34,470 nt of DNA from Planctomycetales bacterium. GTDB taxonomy: Bacteria > Planctomycetota > Planctomycetia > Pirellulales > JAEUIK01. Below, piece after piece: positions 15,584-23,393 of the stretch. Under the pieces are notes generated by a model. It ran no database searches. It was given only the letters and a program-made list of their open reading frames with translations, and was not told the DNA's origin. The DNA is taken from assembly GCA_020426575.1 (NCBI GenBank), contig JAGQPT010000270.1, forward strand, positions 1 to 34,470, written 5' to 3'. The position numbers were made by a program, and so were the translations under genes. Numbering within the stretch: position 1 is the stretch's first letter; every line of letters begins with the position of its first letter.

Positions 15584-16213
15584 ATGTTGCTGCTCGCCGA
15601 GGCGTCGACGATGTCGTACGTTTTTCTGCTGCTACTGATCGGCGTGATCGCCTGGATGATGTTCCGCGTCACGCGGCGTCTGAATCCGAAAGACACGCCC
15701 ACGTCCCGCAAACAGCGGCCCCATATGGCGGCGGCCGCACACGCGGCGGCGTCGCCCGAGCTGGACAAGTGGAACGTCGAAGTGCAGGAGTTGGCCCGCG
15801 ACGCGCTGGCCCGCATCGACACGAAGATGCGGGCGCTGGACTACCTGATCACCAAGGCGGATCAGGCAGCCGAGCGACTCGAAGCCGCCCTCGAGGCCAC
15901 GACAAATGGCGACATCGAACGCACGACGCCTCGCGTCGCAGTATTGAAGTCCGGCGCAGCGGCGGAAACGCACAGCCAGGCCGATGTGCTGCAGCGCACC
16001 ACCGGTCGCACGCATCACTGCGACACGGCGAACGACGACACGGAACGCGGTGCCGGGGTGACTGCGCAAGTCCATAGCGCGACCGAAGCACGACGGCGTC
16101 GCATCTATGAACTGGCCGATCGGGGTGAGCTGCCCGCGGCGATCGCTGCGGAGGTGGGTAGCCCGCTTGGTGAAGTCGAACTGATCCTGGGCCTGCGCCG
16201 CAGCGAGCTCTGA
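15584..16213 (+). CDS. Small membrane-anchored protein with helical stalk and DUF6115-like C-terminus
   Basis: 209 residues. The start at 15584 (MLLLAEASTMSYVF) is supported by GGAGG about eight bases upstream; ATG 15611 is a weaker alternative. One transmembrane helix (residues about 10-29, MSYVFLLLLIGVIAWMMFRV) is followed by a basic stretch (TRRLNPKD), so the rest should be cytoplasmic. Residues about 60-110 (SPELDKWNVEVQELARDALARID, LDYLITKADQAAERLEAALE) look like a long helix or coiled coil. The C-terminus (RRRRIYELADRGELPAAIAAEVGSPLGEVELILGLRR) has the shape of a helix-turn-helix-like segment seen at the end of DUF6115 and related bacterial membrane proteins. Function unknown. It lies 109 bp downstream of larC on the same strand. 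Confidence 0.75.
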   Translation: MLLLAEASTMSYVFLLLLIGVIAWMMFRVTRRLNPKDTPTSRKQRPHMAAAAHAAASPELDKWNVEVQELARDALARIDTKMRALDYLITKADQAAERLEAALEATTNGDIERTTPRVAVLKSGAAAETHSQADVLQRTTGRTHHCDTANDDTERGAGVTAQVHSATEARRRRIYELADRGELPAAIAAEVGSPLGEVELILGLRRSEL

Positions 16214-16262
16214 GCCGAGGCCGGGCGGCTGGTCACCGGCACTGGGCCCCGCACCTGGCCGG

Positions 16263-16268
16263 CGTATA
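16263..16268 (+). promoter_or_regulatory. Possible -10 box upstream of the GNAT gene
   Basis: TATACT, a 5/6 match to the -10 consensus, lies 49 bases before the GNAT start codon in a GC-rich gap. No recognisable -35 box is 16-18 bases upstream, so the call is weak. Confidence 0.25.
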
Positions 16269-16317
16269 CTAGTTCGACCGATTCAATCGTGATGGTCTCG
16301 CCTGCCTCATCCGCCCG

Positions 16318-16848
16318 ATGCCTTTTCGCCCGATGCCTTGCCGCGAAATCGACGTTCGCTACCGACCGTACCAGCCCGACGACGACATCGAGGCGATCAC
16401 CGAGTTGTTGCACCGTTCGTACGCACCGCTTGCCGAAATGGGCCTGCGTTTCCATGCAACCTGGCAGGACGCCGAGACCACGCGACGTCGGCTCACGACG
16501 GGCCACGCATTGATCGCCGAATCCGGCGGAACGATCATCGGCACGGTGACGCTCTACGGCCCCTGGCCCGAGTCGCCCTGCCAGTGGTATCGCCGCGACG
16601 ACGTCTATCACTTCGGACAGTTCGCCGTGCATCCCGACCTGCAACGCGCGGGCATCGGTGCCCACATGCTCGAGATGCTTGAAGCCGATACCGTCCGCCG
16701 GGGCGGCCGCGAATTGGCCCTCGACACCGCCGAGCCGGCCGAACACCTCACCCGCTGGTACGCGCGACTCGGTTATCGGGTCGTCGGCCACGTCACCTGG
16801 GAAGTGACCAACTACCGCAGCGTCGTGATGTCGAAACGACTGGTTTGA
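16318..16848 (+). CDS. GNAT family N-acetyltransferase
   Basis: 176 residues; ATG 16333 (MPCREIDVRYR) is an alternative start. A single GNAT fold that transfers an acetyl group from acetyl-CoA to an amine. The acetyl-CoA motif A is clear: HFGQFAVHPDLQRAGIGAHMLEMLE with the pyrophosphate-binding Q109-R-A-G-I-G-A115 loop. Motif B follows (RELALDTAEPAEHLTRWYARLGYRVV), where the LTRWYARLGY element is typical. The N-terminal strand IDVRYRPYQPDDDIEAITELLHRSY fits the usual beta1-alpha1, and a Trp-rich insertion (YGPWPESPCQWYRRDD) precedes motif A. The substrate cannot be predicted. It ends 29 bp from the convergent LptB gene. Confidence 0.88.
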   Translation: MPFRPMPCREIDVRYRPYQPDDDIEAITELLHRSYAPLAEMGLRFHATWQDAETTRRRLTTGHALIAESGGTIIGTVTLYGPWPESPCQWYRRDDVYHFGQFAVHPDLQRAGIGAHMLEMLEADTVRRGGRELALDTAEPAEHLTRWYARLGYRVVGHVTWEVTNYRSVVMSKRLV

Positions 16849-16877
16849 CGCGCGACGCGCCCAAGGCGTGCAGGTGC

Positions 16878-17669
16878 CTACACCGTTTGCCGCGACGGGG
16901 GGCTGCCGGGGGTGCGCTCGCCGGCGCGGCGCTGGGCGTACAGCGTGAGGTCGACCGTGTCGCCGAAGTAATACTTGCGGGCATCGGCGTTTTGCACAAC
17001 CTCTTCCGGCGTGCCGTGACAGAGCACCTGACCGTCGCGGATCACGTAGCTGCGGTCGGTGATCTGCAGCGTCTCGCGCACCTGGTGGTCGGTGATCAGG
17101 ATCGAGATGCCGCCGGCCCGCAACTCGCGGATGATTTCCTGGATGCTGGCGATCGTCACCGGGTCGATGCCCGTGAACGGCTCGTCGAGCAGGATGATCT
17201 TCGGTTCGGAGACCAGGCAGCGGGCGATCTCCAGGCGGCGACGTTCACCGCCGGAGAGCGACATGGCGAGCGACTTGCGCAACCGCGTGATCTTGAACTG
17301 TTCGAGCAGTTCATCGCAACGGGCGCGGCGCTCACGGCGTCCCTTGCCGAGCATTTCCAACATGCCGAGCAGGTTCGCCTCGACCGTGAGTTTGCGGAAC
17401 ACGCTCGATTCCTGGGCCAGGTAGCCCATACCGCCGTCACGGGCGCGGCGATACATCGGCCAGTCGGTGACGTCGATCTCGTTAAGGACCACGGTGCCGG
17501 CGTTGGGCTGGATCATGCCGCAAGTCATGCGGAAGCTGGTCGTCTTGCCGGCACCATTGGGCCCGAGCAGCCCGACGATCTCGCCGCGCTCGACGTAGAA
17601 GTCGACGCCGTCGACAACGCGCCGTCGGCCGTAGACCTTCACCAATCCCTCGACTTCCAGCACGGACAT
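16878..17669 (-). CDS. lptB: LptB, ATPase of the lipopolysaccharide export ABC transporter
   Basis: 263 residues. ATP-binding subunit of the LptB2FG complex, which extracts lipopolysaccharide from the inner membrane; it acts on the cytoplasmic face. All ABC motifs are intact: Walker A GPNGAGKT (36-43), Q-loop Q86 in GYLAQESSVFRKLTV, a sequence typical of LptB, signature LSGGER (138-143), Walker B IILLDEP with catalytic E163, and switch histidine H195 (ITDHQVRETL), matching the E. coli LptB numbering for E163 and H195. The C-terminus is about 20 residues longer than in E. coli (RRAGERTPGSPPSRQTV), hydrophilic and of no known function. GGAGGA lies eight bases before the start. No lptF/G/A/C gene is adjacent. 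The next gene downstream on the minus strand is at 13949. Confidence 0.92.
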   Translation of the reverse strand: MSVLEVEGLVKVYGRRRVVDGVDFYVERGEIVGLLGPNGAGKTTSFRMTCGMIQPNAGTVVLNEIDVTDWPMYRRARDGGMGYLAQESSVFRKLTVEANLLGMLEMLGKGRRERRARCDELLEQFKITRLRKSLAMSLSGGERRRLEIARCLVSEPKIILLDEPFTGIDPVTIASIQEIIRELRAGGISILITDHQVRETLQITDRSYVIRDGQVLCHGTPEEVVQNADARKYYFGDTVDLTLYAQRRAGERTPGSPPSRQTV

Positions 17670-17795
17670 GCCGTGTGTCCTCCGTGACGTACCGGTTGGG
17701 TGCCAGTGCTGGCCCGTTCAGGTGGTTCAGCCAGCAGTGCCGCGGGGAAAGGCTACCTTGCCTCACGATTTGAGACCATGCCAATGTGCCGCGCC

Positions 17796-17823
17796 AATAT
17801 GTCAGCAGTGGGCAGGTCGACAA
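17796..17823 (-). promoter_or_regulatory. Possible promoter for lptB
   Basis: On the minus strand, TTGTCG (17823-17818) and CATATT (17801-17796) are 16 bases apart, each a 4/6 match. The predicted start is about 120 bases before the LptB start codon. It lies in the 268-bp gap between lptB and the upstream secreted-protein gene. Confidence 0.3.
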
Positions 17824-17937
17824 CGTACACACAGGTTACGACGCTACACGTATGCACGCAGCACTTTTAGCCATACGCGGGTGCAGGTGCCAGCAGCGAT
17901 CCCCGATGATGTGCTAGCATGCGAACGCTTGGCGTTA

Positions 17938-18441
17938 TTACTTCTCTTCGGCGGGTGTGTTGCCGTCTTTTTCGCGTTCGATCCGCCCGTACATCACGCC
18001 GCCGTGATTCGTGCCCTGCCAGGTGCCGGCGTAGCGGCCGTCGTAAAAGAGCACGCGGGCGGTGAACTGGCCAAAGCCCGGCACCAACACATTGGTGAGC
18101 GTGACGACAGGGGTGTCGCCGGCCCACTTCACCTCGAGCGGCAGCCGGATCGTCTGGTCCTGCTCGCCATACTGGATGCGGGTCTCGAAGACCCAGTAGT
18201 CCTCGCGCAGCTTCGACACGTCGCTGATCGTGTAGCGGTCTTCGCTCGGCGCGGCGTTCGGCCGGCTGCTGTCAGTGAACACGCCCACGAGCGTCGCGCC
18301 GCTGAGCATCTCGTCGAAACGCTGTTCGAGCGTGGCCTGATCGGGGATGGGCACCACACCCGGCGGCGTGTCATCGGCGCGTAACGAACCCAAACTCAGC
18401 GTCACGGCCACGATGGCCAGGCGGAATGATAAACGTGTCAT
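17938..18441 (-). CDS. Small secreted protein of unknown function
   Basis: 167 residues from 18441 (MTRLSFRLAIVAVTLSLGSLRADD), preceded by AAGAGGT six bases upstream. The signal peptide is clear, with probable cleavage near SLRA-DD at about residue 22. The open frame continues far upstream over the isomerase gene in another register, but that part is a shadow. The mature protein is mostly beta-strand by appearance: TLEQRFDEMLSGATLVGVFTD, YTISDVSKLREDYWVFETRI, QTIRLPLEVKWAGDTPVVTLTN, GQFTARVLFYDGRYAGTWQGTNHGG, then a charged tail ending in a lysine. Aromatic residues in the W-x-F-E and Y-x-G-T-W positions recur in small secreted planctomycete proteins. There is no cysteine, metal or catalytic motif. 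It lies 56 bp downstream of the isomerase-like gene on the same strand and is probably co-transcribed. Confidence 0.8.
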   Translation of the reverse strand: MTRLSFRLAIVAVTLSLGSLRADDTPPGVVPIPDQATLEQRFDEMLSGATLVGVFTDSSRPNAAPSEDRYTISDVSKLREDYWVFETRIQYGEQDQTIRLPLEVKWAGDTPVVTLTNVLVPGFGQFTARVLFYDGRYAGTWQGTNHGGVMYGRIEREKDGNTPAEEK

Positions 18442-18497
18442 GGCGGCACCTCTTGAACAAATGGCGAGAACGCGCCGACTCGGGCGGCAGTAACGTC

Positions 18498-19286
18498 TCA
18501 GGCAAAACTCCGCAGATACTTGATTGCGTCGCGTGTTTCGTCGACCGCGTCGTCGGCGCCGACGCCGGCAATCGTGAAGTGGCCCCGATAGCCACGTTCT
18601 TCCAGCGCGCCGAGCAGGGCGGGATAATCGACCGTGCCGCGACCGAGGACGGTTTGCTCGCCGCGGCGGGCGGCCGGATCGAACTGGGCGTCGTTGGCGT
18701 AGACGTGATACACGGCATCGCCCCAGCGTCGGGCCGCTTCGTGGGCCACGCGACCTGCGCCGGTGAGCGCCGCCGGATTCAGCACCAGGCCGATCGAGTG
18801 TGCCGGCAGTGCGTCGAGCAGGTCGGCCACCACCTCCTGCGACTGTCCGCCGGTGTCGGCCGCCGGCAGCGCGCCGACATGTTGTCCGAATCGCCCCAGG
18901 TCCGCGAGCACGTCGACAAGTGTGCTGCGCGCGGTGGGGAGTTCGTCGTCGGTCGGGATATAACCGACGGAAAACGGCACGACCGGCGCACCGAGTGAAT
19001 GCGCCAGCCGCATCGTCGACTTGAGCGCGTCGACACGGGCTTCGAGGCCTTCGAGCACGTGGAAGCCGCGGCGCGAGGCGAAATTGACCGCCACGACGCT
19101 GAGGCGGAAGTCGTCGAGCATCTTGCGCAGGGCGCGAATCGCCGTCCGGCCAACGTCGCCTGAGGGCAAGTCGTGGCGACCGTCGAGTTCGACGGCACCG
19201 ACGCCCAATTGGGCGACGACCGGCAAGGCTTGCTTGAGCGGCAGTCGCATGGCGCGCGGCTGGATGGCGACCTTGATGTCCAGCAT
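18498..19286 (-). CDS. Sugar phosphate isomerase/epimerase-like TIM-barrel protein
   Basis: 262 residues from 19286 (MLDIKVAIQPRAMRLPLKQA); no strong ribosome-binding site is seen, but upstream sequence is not protein-like. The repeated beta-alpha pattern matches the xylose-isomerase-like TIM barrel (AP_endonuc_2 superfamily): GVGAVELDGRHDLPSGD, LDDFRLSVVAVNFASRRGFH, AHSLGAPVVPFSVGY, ALPAHSIGLVLNPAALTGAG, DAVYHVYANDAQFD, GRGTVDYPALLGALEERGYRGHFTIAG. Active relatives use Glu, Asp, His and Glu to hold a divalent metal. Here E38 of VELD and the His of YHVYAND are present, but the Asp-containing third position reads VLNPA and the last Glu position reads FTIAG, so the metal site looks incomplete. 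It may be a non-catalytic relative or use a different site. Confidence 0.75.
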   Translation of the reverse strand: MLDIKVAIQPRAMRLPLKQALPVVAQLGVGAVELDGRHDLPSGDVGRTAIRALRKMLDDFRLSVVAVNFASRRGFHVLEGLEARVDALKSTMRLAHSLGAPVVPFSVGYIPTDDELPTARSTLVDVLADLGRFGQHVGALPAADTGGQSQEVVADLLDALPAHSIGLVLNPAALTGAGRVAHEAARRWGDAVYHVYANDAQFDPAARRGEQTVLGRGTVDYPALLGALEERGYRGHFTIAGVGADDAVDETRDAIKYLRSFA

Positions 19287-19468
19287 GGTGCGGTTGTAGC
19301 GGTCCGAGCGGTGGGGAAAACGGGACTGGCGCTCGCGGCCGTGCGGCGCCGATGCTGACGATGCGATGTCGTATGGTTTTCGGGCGGACGGTTGGTTCGA
19401 TTTCCCGATGGCCAGTATGCAGCGACACGGACGGTCGCGCCTCAACATGCTTGTTGTGTGAGACGGTG

Positions 19469-22132
19469 ATGTCCATCGTAGCGTCCTGGCTGATTTTAGC
19501 GAGTGTGTTGACCGCGCACAGCGGGGCAGCGGCGTCGGCCGCGGCGGACCTGACCGGCGTGCGCTATCCCGCCGCAGTGGAACTCTTCCACTGCGACTTC
19601 GATCCGGCCGAGGTCGACCGCGACCAGGACGGTTGGCCGCAAGACTGGCGGCGGCGCACCGGCGTGGGTTACCCCCATTACGTCGACATGGAAGTGGTCG
19701 AAGCACCGTCGCCCGGCAACGACCACTGCCTGCGAATCGCGCTCGACGGCGGGGCTGCCACGGCGTACAGCCCGCCGGTCGACGTGAGCATGCTGAGCAG
19801 TTACGTCGTCGAGGGTTGGCTGAAGACCGACGGTCTGGTGCACGATGAGGCGCTCCTGTCGGTGACGTTGCTCGACGCCCAGCGGCACCCGCTCGAACGG
19901 TTCGAGTCGCGCGTGTTGCGACACTCCGAAGATTGGGTGAAACTGCGCATCGGCCCGTTCGCACCGGCTTCGGCCGCGGCCGTTGCGGCAGTGATTGGAA
20001 TCGAAGTGCGTCCGGGCAGTGAAGAGGACCTGACCGGCACGGTGTGGTGCGACGACGTCTGGATGGGCCTGTTGCCACGTGTGACGCTCGACACGTCCCC
20101 CTCGCGGCGCTGGATCACGCCGGAGGAAGACATTGAAGTCGTCTGCGCGGTCTCAGGGGCGCTGAGTCCCGATGCCGTGTGCACGTTCCGCATCGAAGAC
20201 GCGCTGGGCGAAGTGCTGGAAAGCCACGAGCAGCGTCTCAGCGAAAATGACGATTTCGGCGACGGTTTTGGCGACGCGCCACCGGGGACCATTGCACGCG
20301 GCACTTCGACGCTGGCGTCGCTCAAGCGCACGTTCCGAATGCGACCACAGCTCGACCGCACAGGGCTGTACCGCGTGTATGCTCACCTGCACGGCGGCGA
20401 CGGGTTGAGTGTCGAGCATGAGCTCAATATTGCCGTCACCGACGACGCGGCCAACGGCGCGGGCGGCGAATTCGGCTGGAGCCTGCCACGCGGCGACACC
20501 CCGCTTTCGCAGGCCGAACTGCTGATGCTCGCCAGCCAGGTGGGCATCGGCAAGATTAAGTACCCGGTGTGGGTCGACCCGGCCAACAGCGAAGCGCTGG
20601 AACAACTCGCCTGGTTCGTCGAGCGGCTGAACAGTCGCGGCGTCGAGGTGATCGGGCTGTTGCAGGACCCGCCGCAAGCAGTGATTGACGCGCTGCCGGT
20701 GAACGCTCGCTGGCAGGCGGCGGACGTCTTCACGGCGCCGCCGGAGTCGTGGTACCCGTCGCTCGAACCAGTGGTGTCGCGGCTGGCGATGCGCGTGCGC
20801 CAGTGGCAATTGGGAGGTGATTACGACCAGAGTTTTCAAGGGGCGGCGGGGATCGAGCCGCTGTTGCTGACCGTGCGCCGCCGACTAGACGAAGTCGGCC
20901 AGGGGGTGCAACTCGGCGTGGGCTGGAACTGGCTTGAGCAACTGCCCCAGTGGACCGACTCGACGGCGTACGCCGTGAGCCTGTCGGCCCAACCGCCGCT
21001 CACGCACACGGAACTCGCCGAACAACTCGCCGCCGTCGCCCACGATCCGACGACGCGCTGGATCGACGTGACGCCGCTTCGGCGCGACGAATACACGACC
21101 GAGGCGCGTGCCCGCGACCTGGTGCTGCGGATGGCAGCAGCGAAGGTGCACGGCGCCAACGGCATCTTTTTGTCAGACCCGTTCGACGCCCAGCGCGGCG
21201 TGCTGACCCCCGAGGGCAACCCGGCAGAGTTGATCTTCGCCTGGCGCACGACGGCGCGACTGCTGGCCGGCGCCGAGTACCTGGGCGAGATGCAACTGCC
21301 CGGCGGCAGCCGTAACCACGTCTTTGCCCGCGGTGACGAAACGGCAATGCTCGTCTGGTCTGATGGCGCCGTGGCCGAGGAAGTGTTGTACCTGGGAGAA
21401 GCGCCGCGGTGGGTCGACGTTTGGGGCCGCAACGGTCCGGTGAGCGAGATTGCCGGGCGCCACGTCATCGAGGTTTCCAACGTGCCGCGCTTTGTCACAG
21501 GGCTCGATCAGCGCGTGACCCGATTGCGGATGGCCGTGCAGCTCGAGCCCGTGGCACTTGCGCCGAGTTACGGACGACCGCAACGGTGCCAGTTGACGCT
21601 GCACAACCCGCTGGAAGACGGGGTGAACGCCCACGTGCGGCTGGAGTTACCGACGCGTTGGAAGTGCACGCCCGAGGAGTTCGACCTGACGCTGGCGGCC
21701 CACGCCAAGGACGAAGTCCCGCTGGAGATCATGCTGCCGGTCGGCGCGAGCGCCGGTGTGCATCAGGTCCGCGCCGACGTGCAGCTCGCATCCGACCGGG
21801 AGTACCGCTATAGCGTTTACCGCACCCTCGAAGTCGGTGACGGGCGGCTCACGATCGACGTTGCCACGCGAACCACGCCGGACGGCGACCTCGTCGTCGA
21901 ACAATTGCTGACGAACCACAGCGACGACGTGGTGTCGTTGCGCTGCTATCTGCGTGGGGCCGACATGCACTTCGAGTCGCGCCAGGTGCGCGACTTTGGA
22001 CCTGGCATCAATGCCCAGCAGTACGTCGTTGCCGGCGGCGCCAATCGCGTGGGACAGTCGATGCTGATCCAGGTGAGCGAGGTGTTGGGCGACAGCCGCA
22101 CGCTCTACCACTGGTTCACCGTCGAACCGTAA
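19469..22132 (+). CDS. Large secreted protein with carbohydrate-binding-like and NEW3-like domains
   Basis: 887 residues from ATG 19469, which opens a clear signal peptide (MSIVASWLILASVLTAHSGAAA). Residues about 35-220 form a beta-rich region resembling a carbohydrate-binding jelly roll (ELFHCDFDPAEVDRDQDGWP, CLRIALDGGAATAYSPPVDV, VRPGSEEDLTGTVWCDDVWMG). A linker and Ig-like part follow (about 215-330). The central part, about 335-560, alternates helices and strands in a TIM-barrel-like way (GIGKIKYPVWVD, FVERLNSRGVEVIGLLQDPP, VGWNWLEQLPQW) with no definite catalytic pair. The C-terminal region (about 695-790) has a NEW3/alpha-galactosidase-associated look (CQLTLHNPLEDGVNAHVRLE, LPVGASAGVHQVRADVQL). 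Probably a periplasmic or extracellular polysaccharide-acting or binding protein. It diverges from the isomerase-like gene across a 182-bp gap. Confidence 0.75.
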   Translation: MSIVASWLILASVLTAHSGAAASAAADLTGVRYPAAVELFHCDFDPAEVDRDQDGWPQDWRRRTGVGYPHYVDMEVVEAPSPGNDHCLRIALDGGAATAYSPPVDVSMLSSYVVEGWLKTDGLVHDEALLSVTLLDAQRHPLERFESRVLRHSEDWVKLRIGPFAPASAAAVAAVIGIEVRPGSEEDLTGTVWCDDVWMGLLPRVTLDTSPSRRWITPEEDIEVVCAVSGALSPDAVCTFRIEDALGEVLESHEQRLSENDDFGDGFGDAPPGTIARGTSTLASLKRTFRMRPQLDRTGLYRVYAHLHGGDGLSVEHELNIAVTDDAANGAGGEFGWSLPRGDTPLSQAELLMLASQVGIGKIKYPVWVDPANSEALEQLAWFVERLNSRGVEVIGLLQDPPQAVIDALPVNARWQAADVFTAPPESWYPSLEPVVSRLAMRVRQWQLGGDYDQSFQGAAGIEPLLLTVRRRLDEVGQGVQLGVGWNWLEQLPQWTDSTAYAVSLSAQPPLTHTELAEQLAAVAHDPTTRWIDVTPLRRDEYTTEARARDLVLRMAAAKVHGANGIFLSDPFDAQRGVLTPEGNPAELIFAWRTTARLLAGAEYLGEMQLPGGSRNHVFARGDETAMLVWSDGAVAEEVLYLGEAPRWVDVWGRNGPVSEIAGRHVIEVSNVPRFVTGLDQRVTRLRMAVQLEPVALAPSYGRPQRCQLTLHNPLEDGVNAHVRLELPTRWKCTPEEFDLTLAAHAKDEVPLEIMLPVGASAGVHQVRADVQLASDREYRYSVYRTLEVGDGRLTIDVATRTTPDGDLVVEQLLTNHSDDVVSLRCYLRGADMHFESRQVRDFGPGINAQQYVVAGGANRVGQSMLIQVSEVLGDSRTLYHWFTVEP

Positions 22133-22253
22133 CGTCGAGCCGGTGCCGTGCCGTCGTCTTGGTGGGGACGCCGCGAAGCGGTAGGCTGGGCGGTGGGGTG
22201 AAACCGGATTCATGTCACCGGCTACGGTGATCGTCAACGTGGACGAGGGCGTC

Positions 22254-23066
22254 ATGCACACCGTCGGGTCGATCAGCGAGTTCCTCGAGGCATACGCGCC
22301 GCCGTCGCTGGCCGAGGATTGGGACAACGTGGGCCTACTGGTCGGCGATCCAGGACAGACGGTCCAGCGCGTGATGACCTGCCTGACGATCACGCCCGAG
22401 AGCGCCGACGAGGCAATCGCCGACGGGGTCAATATGATTGTCACGCACCACCCCCTGCCGTTTCGTCCGCTGCGGCGACTCACGACCGAGTCGCACGAGG
22501 GGCGCCTGCTCTGGCAACTGATGAGCGGCGGCGTGGCCATCTACAGCCCGCACACGGCGTTCGACTCGTGCCGACGGGGCATCAATCGGCAGTTGGCCGA
22601 GGGAATCGCCCTGCGCGACGTGCATCCGCTGGTGCCGGTGGAAAATGAAAGCAACAACGGAGCGGACGTGGACGTCACGATGGGAGGCGGACGGCACGGC
22701 ACGCTCGATGCGCCGCTGGAGTTAGCCGCACTGGCGGGACGGCTCAAGGCGTTTCTCGCCGTCGATCGGGTACAGCTCGTGGGAGAACCGACCCGGGCGC
22801 TGCGGCGCGTGGCCGTCGCCTGCGGGAGCGCCGGAACGTTTCTCCAGCCAGCGATTGCAGCGGGTTGCGAAGCCCTGGTGACGGGCGAGGTGAGCTTCCA
22901 CACCTGTCTCGAGGCTCAGGCGGCCGGTGTGGCGCTGATCCTGTTGGGCCACTATGCCAGCGAGCGATTCGCCGTCGCGGGGCTCGCCGATGTGCTCGCC
23001 GAGGCGTTTCCCGAACTGTCCGTCTGGGCAAGCCGCCACGAGCAGAACCCGCTGCAGTGGTACTGA
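22254..23066 (+). CDS. NIF3-like dinuclear metal-centre protein (DUF34/YbgI family)
   Basis: 270 residues from ATG 22254, where the family usually begins (MHTVGSISEFLEAYAPPSLAEDWDNVGLLVGD) and where GAGGG lies five bases upstream; ATG 22212 is an in-frame alternative adding 14 residues. NIF3 proteins form toroidal hexamers with two metal ions per subunit. A GTP cyclohydrolase I type 2 activity is annotated by homology in many genomes but is disputed. Metal-site residues are present: THHPLPF with H65 and H66, YSPHTAFDSC with its His and Asp, and GHYASERFAV near the C-terminus with His and Glu. The protein is full length for the short form, without the inserted PII-like domain. The gene is 121 bp downstream of the large secreted protein gene. 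Confidence 0.92.
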   Translation: MHTVGSISEFLEAYAPPSLAEDWDNVGLLVGDPGQTVQRVMTCLTITPESADEAIADGVNMIVTHHPLPFRPLRRLTTESHEGRLLWQLMSGGVAIYSPHTAFDSCRRGINRQLAEGIALRDVHPLVPVENESNNGADVDVTMGGGRHGTLDAPLELAALAGRLKAFLAVDRVQLVGEPTRALRRVAVACGSAGTFLQPAIAAGCEALVTGEVSFHTCLEAQAAGVALILLGHYASERFAVAGLADVLAEAFPELSVWASRHEQNPLQWY

Positions 23067-23186
23067 CGAGCAATGCGGTCGTTCCGCCGGACCAATTCGT
23101 TCCCGGTTTCTGGCGGAATTGCCCTCGTTTTTGTCGGCATTCGGGTCAACGCGCCATGTGGAGCTTGCCGGAGAATGCCGCTGGCG

Positions 23187-23225
23187 GACGGTCTGATCCC
23201 CCCGTGAGCTTGGGTGGGGGCCGTC
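23187..23225 (+). terminator. Hairpin downstream of the NIF3 gene
   Basis: GACGG (23187-23191) pairs with CCGTC (23221-23225). After a 6-base bulge on the left side, CCCCC (23198-23202) pairs with GGGGG (23216-23220), enclosing a 13-base loop. It lies 120 bases after the NIF3 stop. The following sequence GCTGCCTTTAA has only a short T-run, so termination is uncertain. Confidence 0.35.
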
Positions 23226-23256
23226 GCTGCCTTTAACGCGCGGCCCCTCGACCTCG

Positions 23257-23284
23257 TTGACTTCGGCCGTGGTCTTCTTAGATT
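23257..23284 (+). promoter_or_regulatory. Sigma70-type promoter for the glycosyltransferase operon
   Basis: TTGACT (23257-23262, 5/6) and TAGATT (23279-23284, 4/6) with a 16-base spacer. The predicted start is near 23291, about 103 bases upstream of the glycosyltransferase start codon. It is the only good promoter in the gap. Confidence 0.5.
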
Positions 23285-23289
23285 TGAGT

Positions 23290-23308
23290 ATTGCGCGTGA
23301 TTGCGCAA
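23290..23308 (+). promoter_or_regulatory. Palindrome/direct repeat at the predicted transcription start
   Basis: TTGCGC (23291-23296) and GCGCAA (23303-23308) form a perfect inverted repeat with a 6-base centre. The same bases also give a direct repeat, ATTGCGC at 23290-23296 and at 23300-23306, with a 10-bp period, about one helical turn. Its position at +1 suits a repressor operator, but no regulator gene is adjacent and the site is not recognised. Confidence 0.4.
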
Positions 23309-23393
23309 CACCGGTCGAGGCCCCGGTGCTATTCCTGCCGCACGGGACGGAACTTCTCGTGTGCCGCACGACAACAGAGAGGAAGCCCCCATC

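Larger units (their letters stand above)
23067..23393. other. Intergenic region upstream of the glycosyltransferase operon
   Basis: 327 bp with no gene. The first part holds a hairpin that could end the NIF3 transcript; the second holds a promoter and an adjacent symmetric element, all listed separately. The final 85 bases before the start codon would be the mRNA leader and end with the strong ribosome-binding site GAGAGGAAG. Confidence 0.5.

Noticed and set aside
18442-20078. Very long minus-strand open frames extending the secreted protein to 19476 and the isomerase to 20078
   Set aside because: They overlap well-supported genes in other frames; the extensions are Arg-rich shadows typical of high-GC DNA, and proper starts with a signal peptide or fold onset exist at 18441 and 19286.
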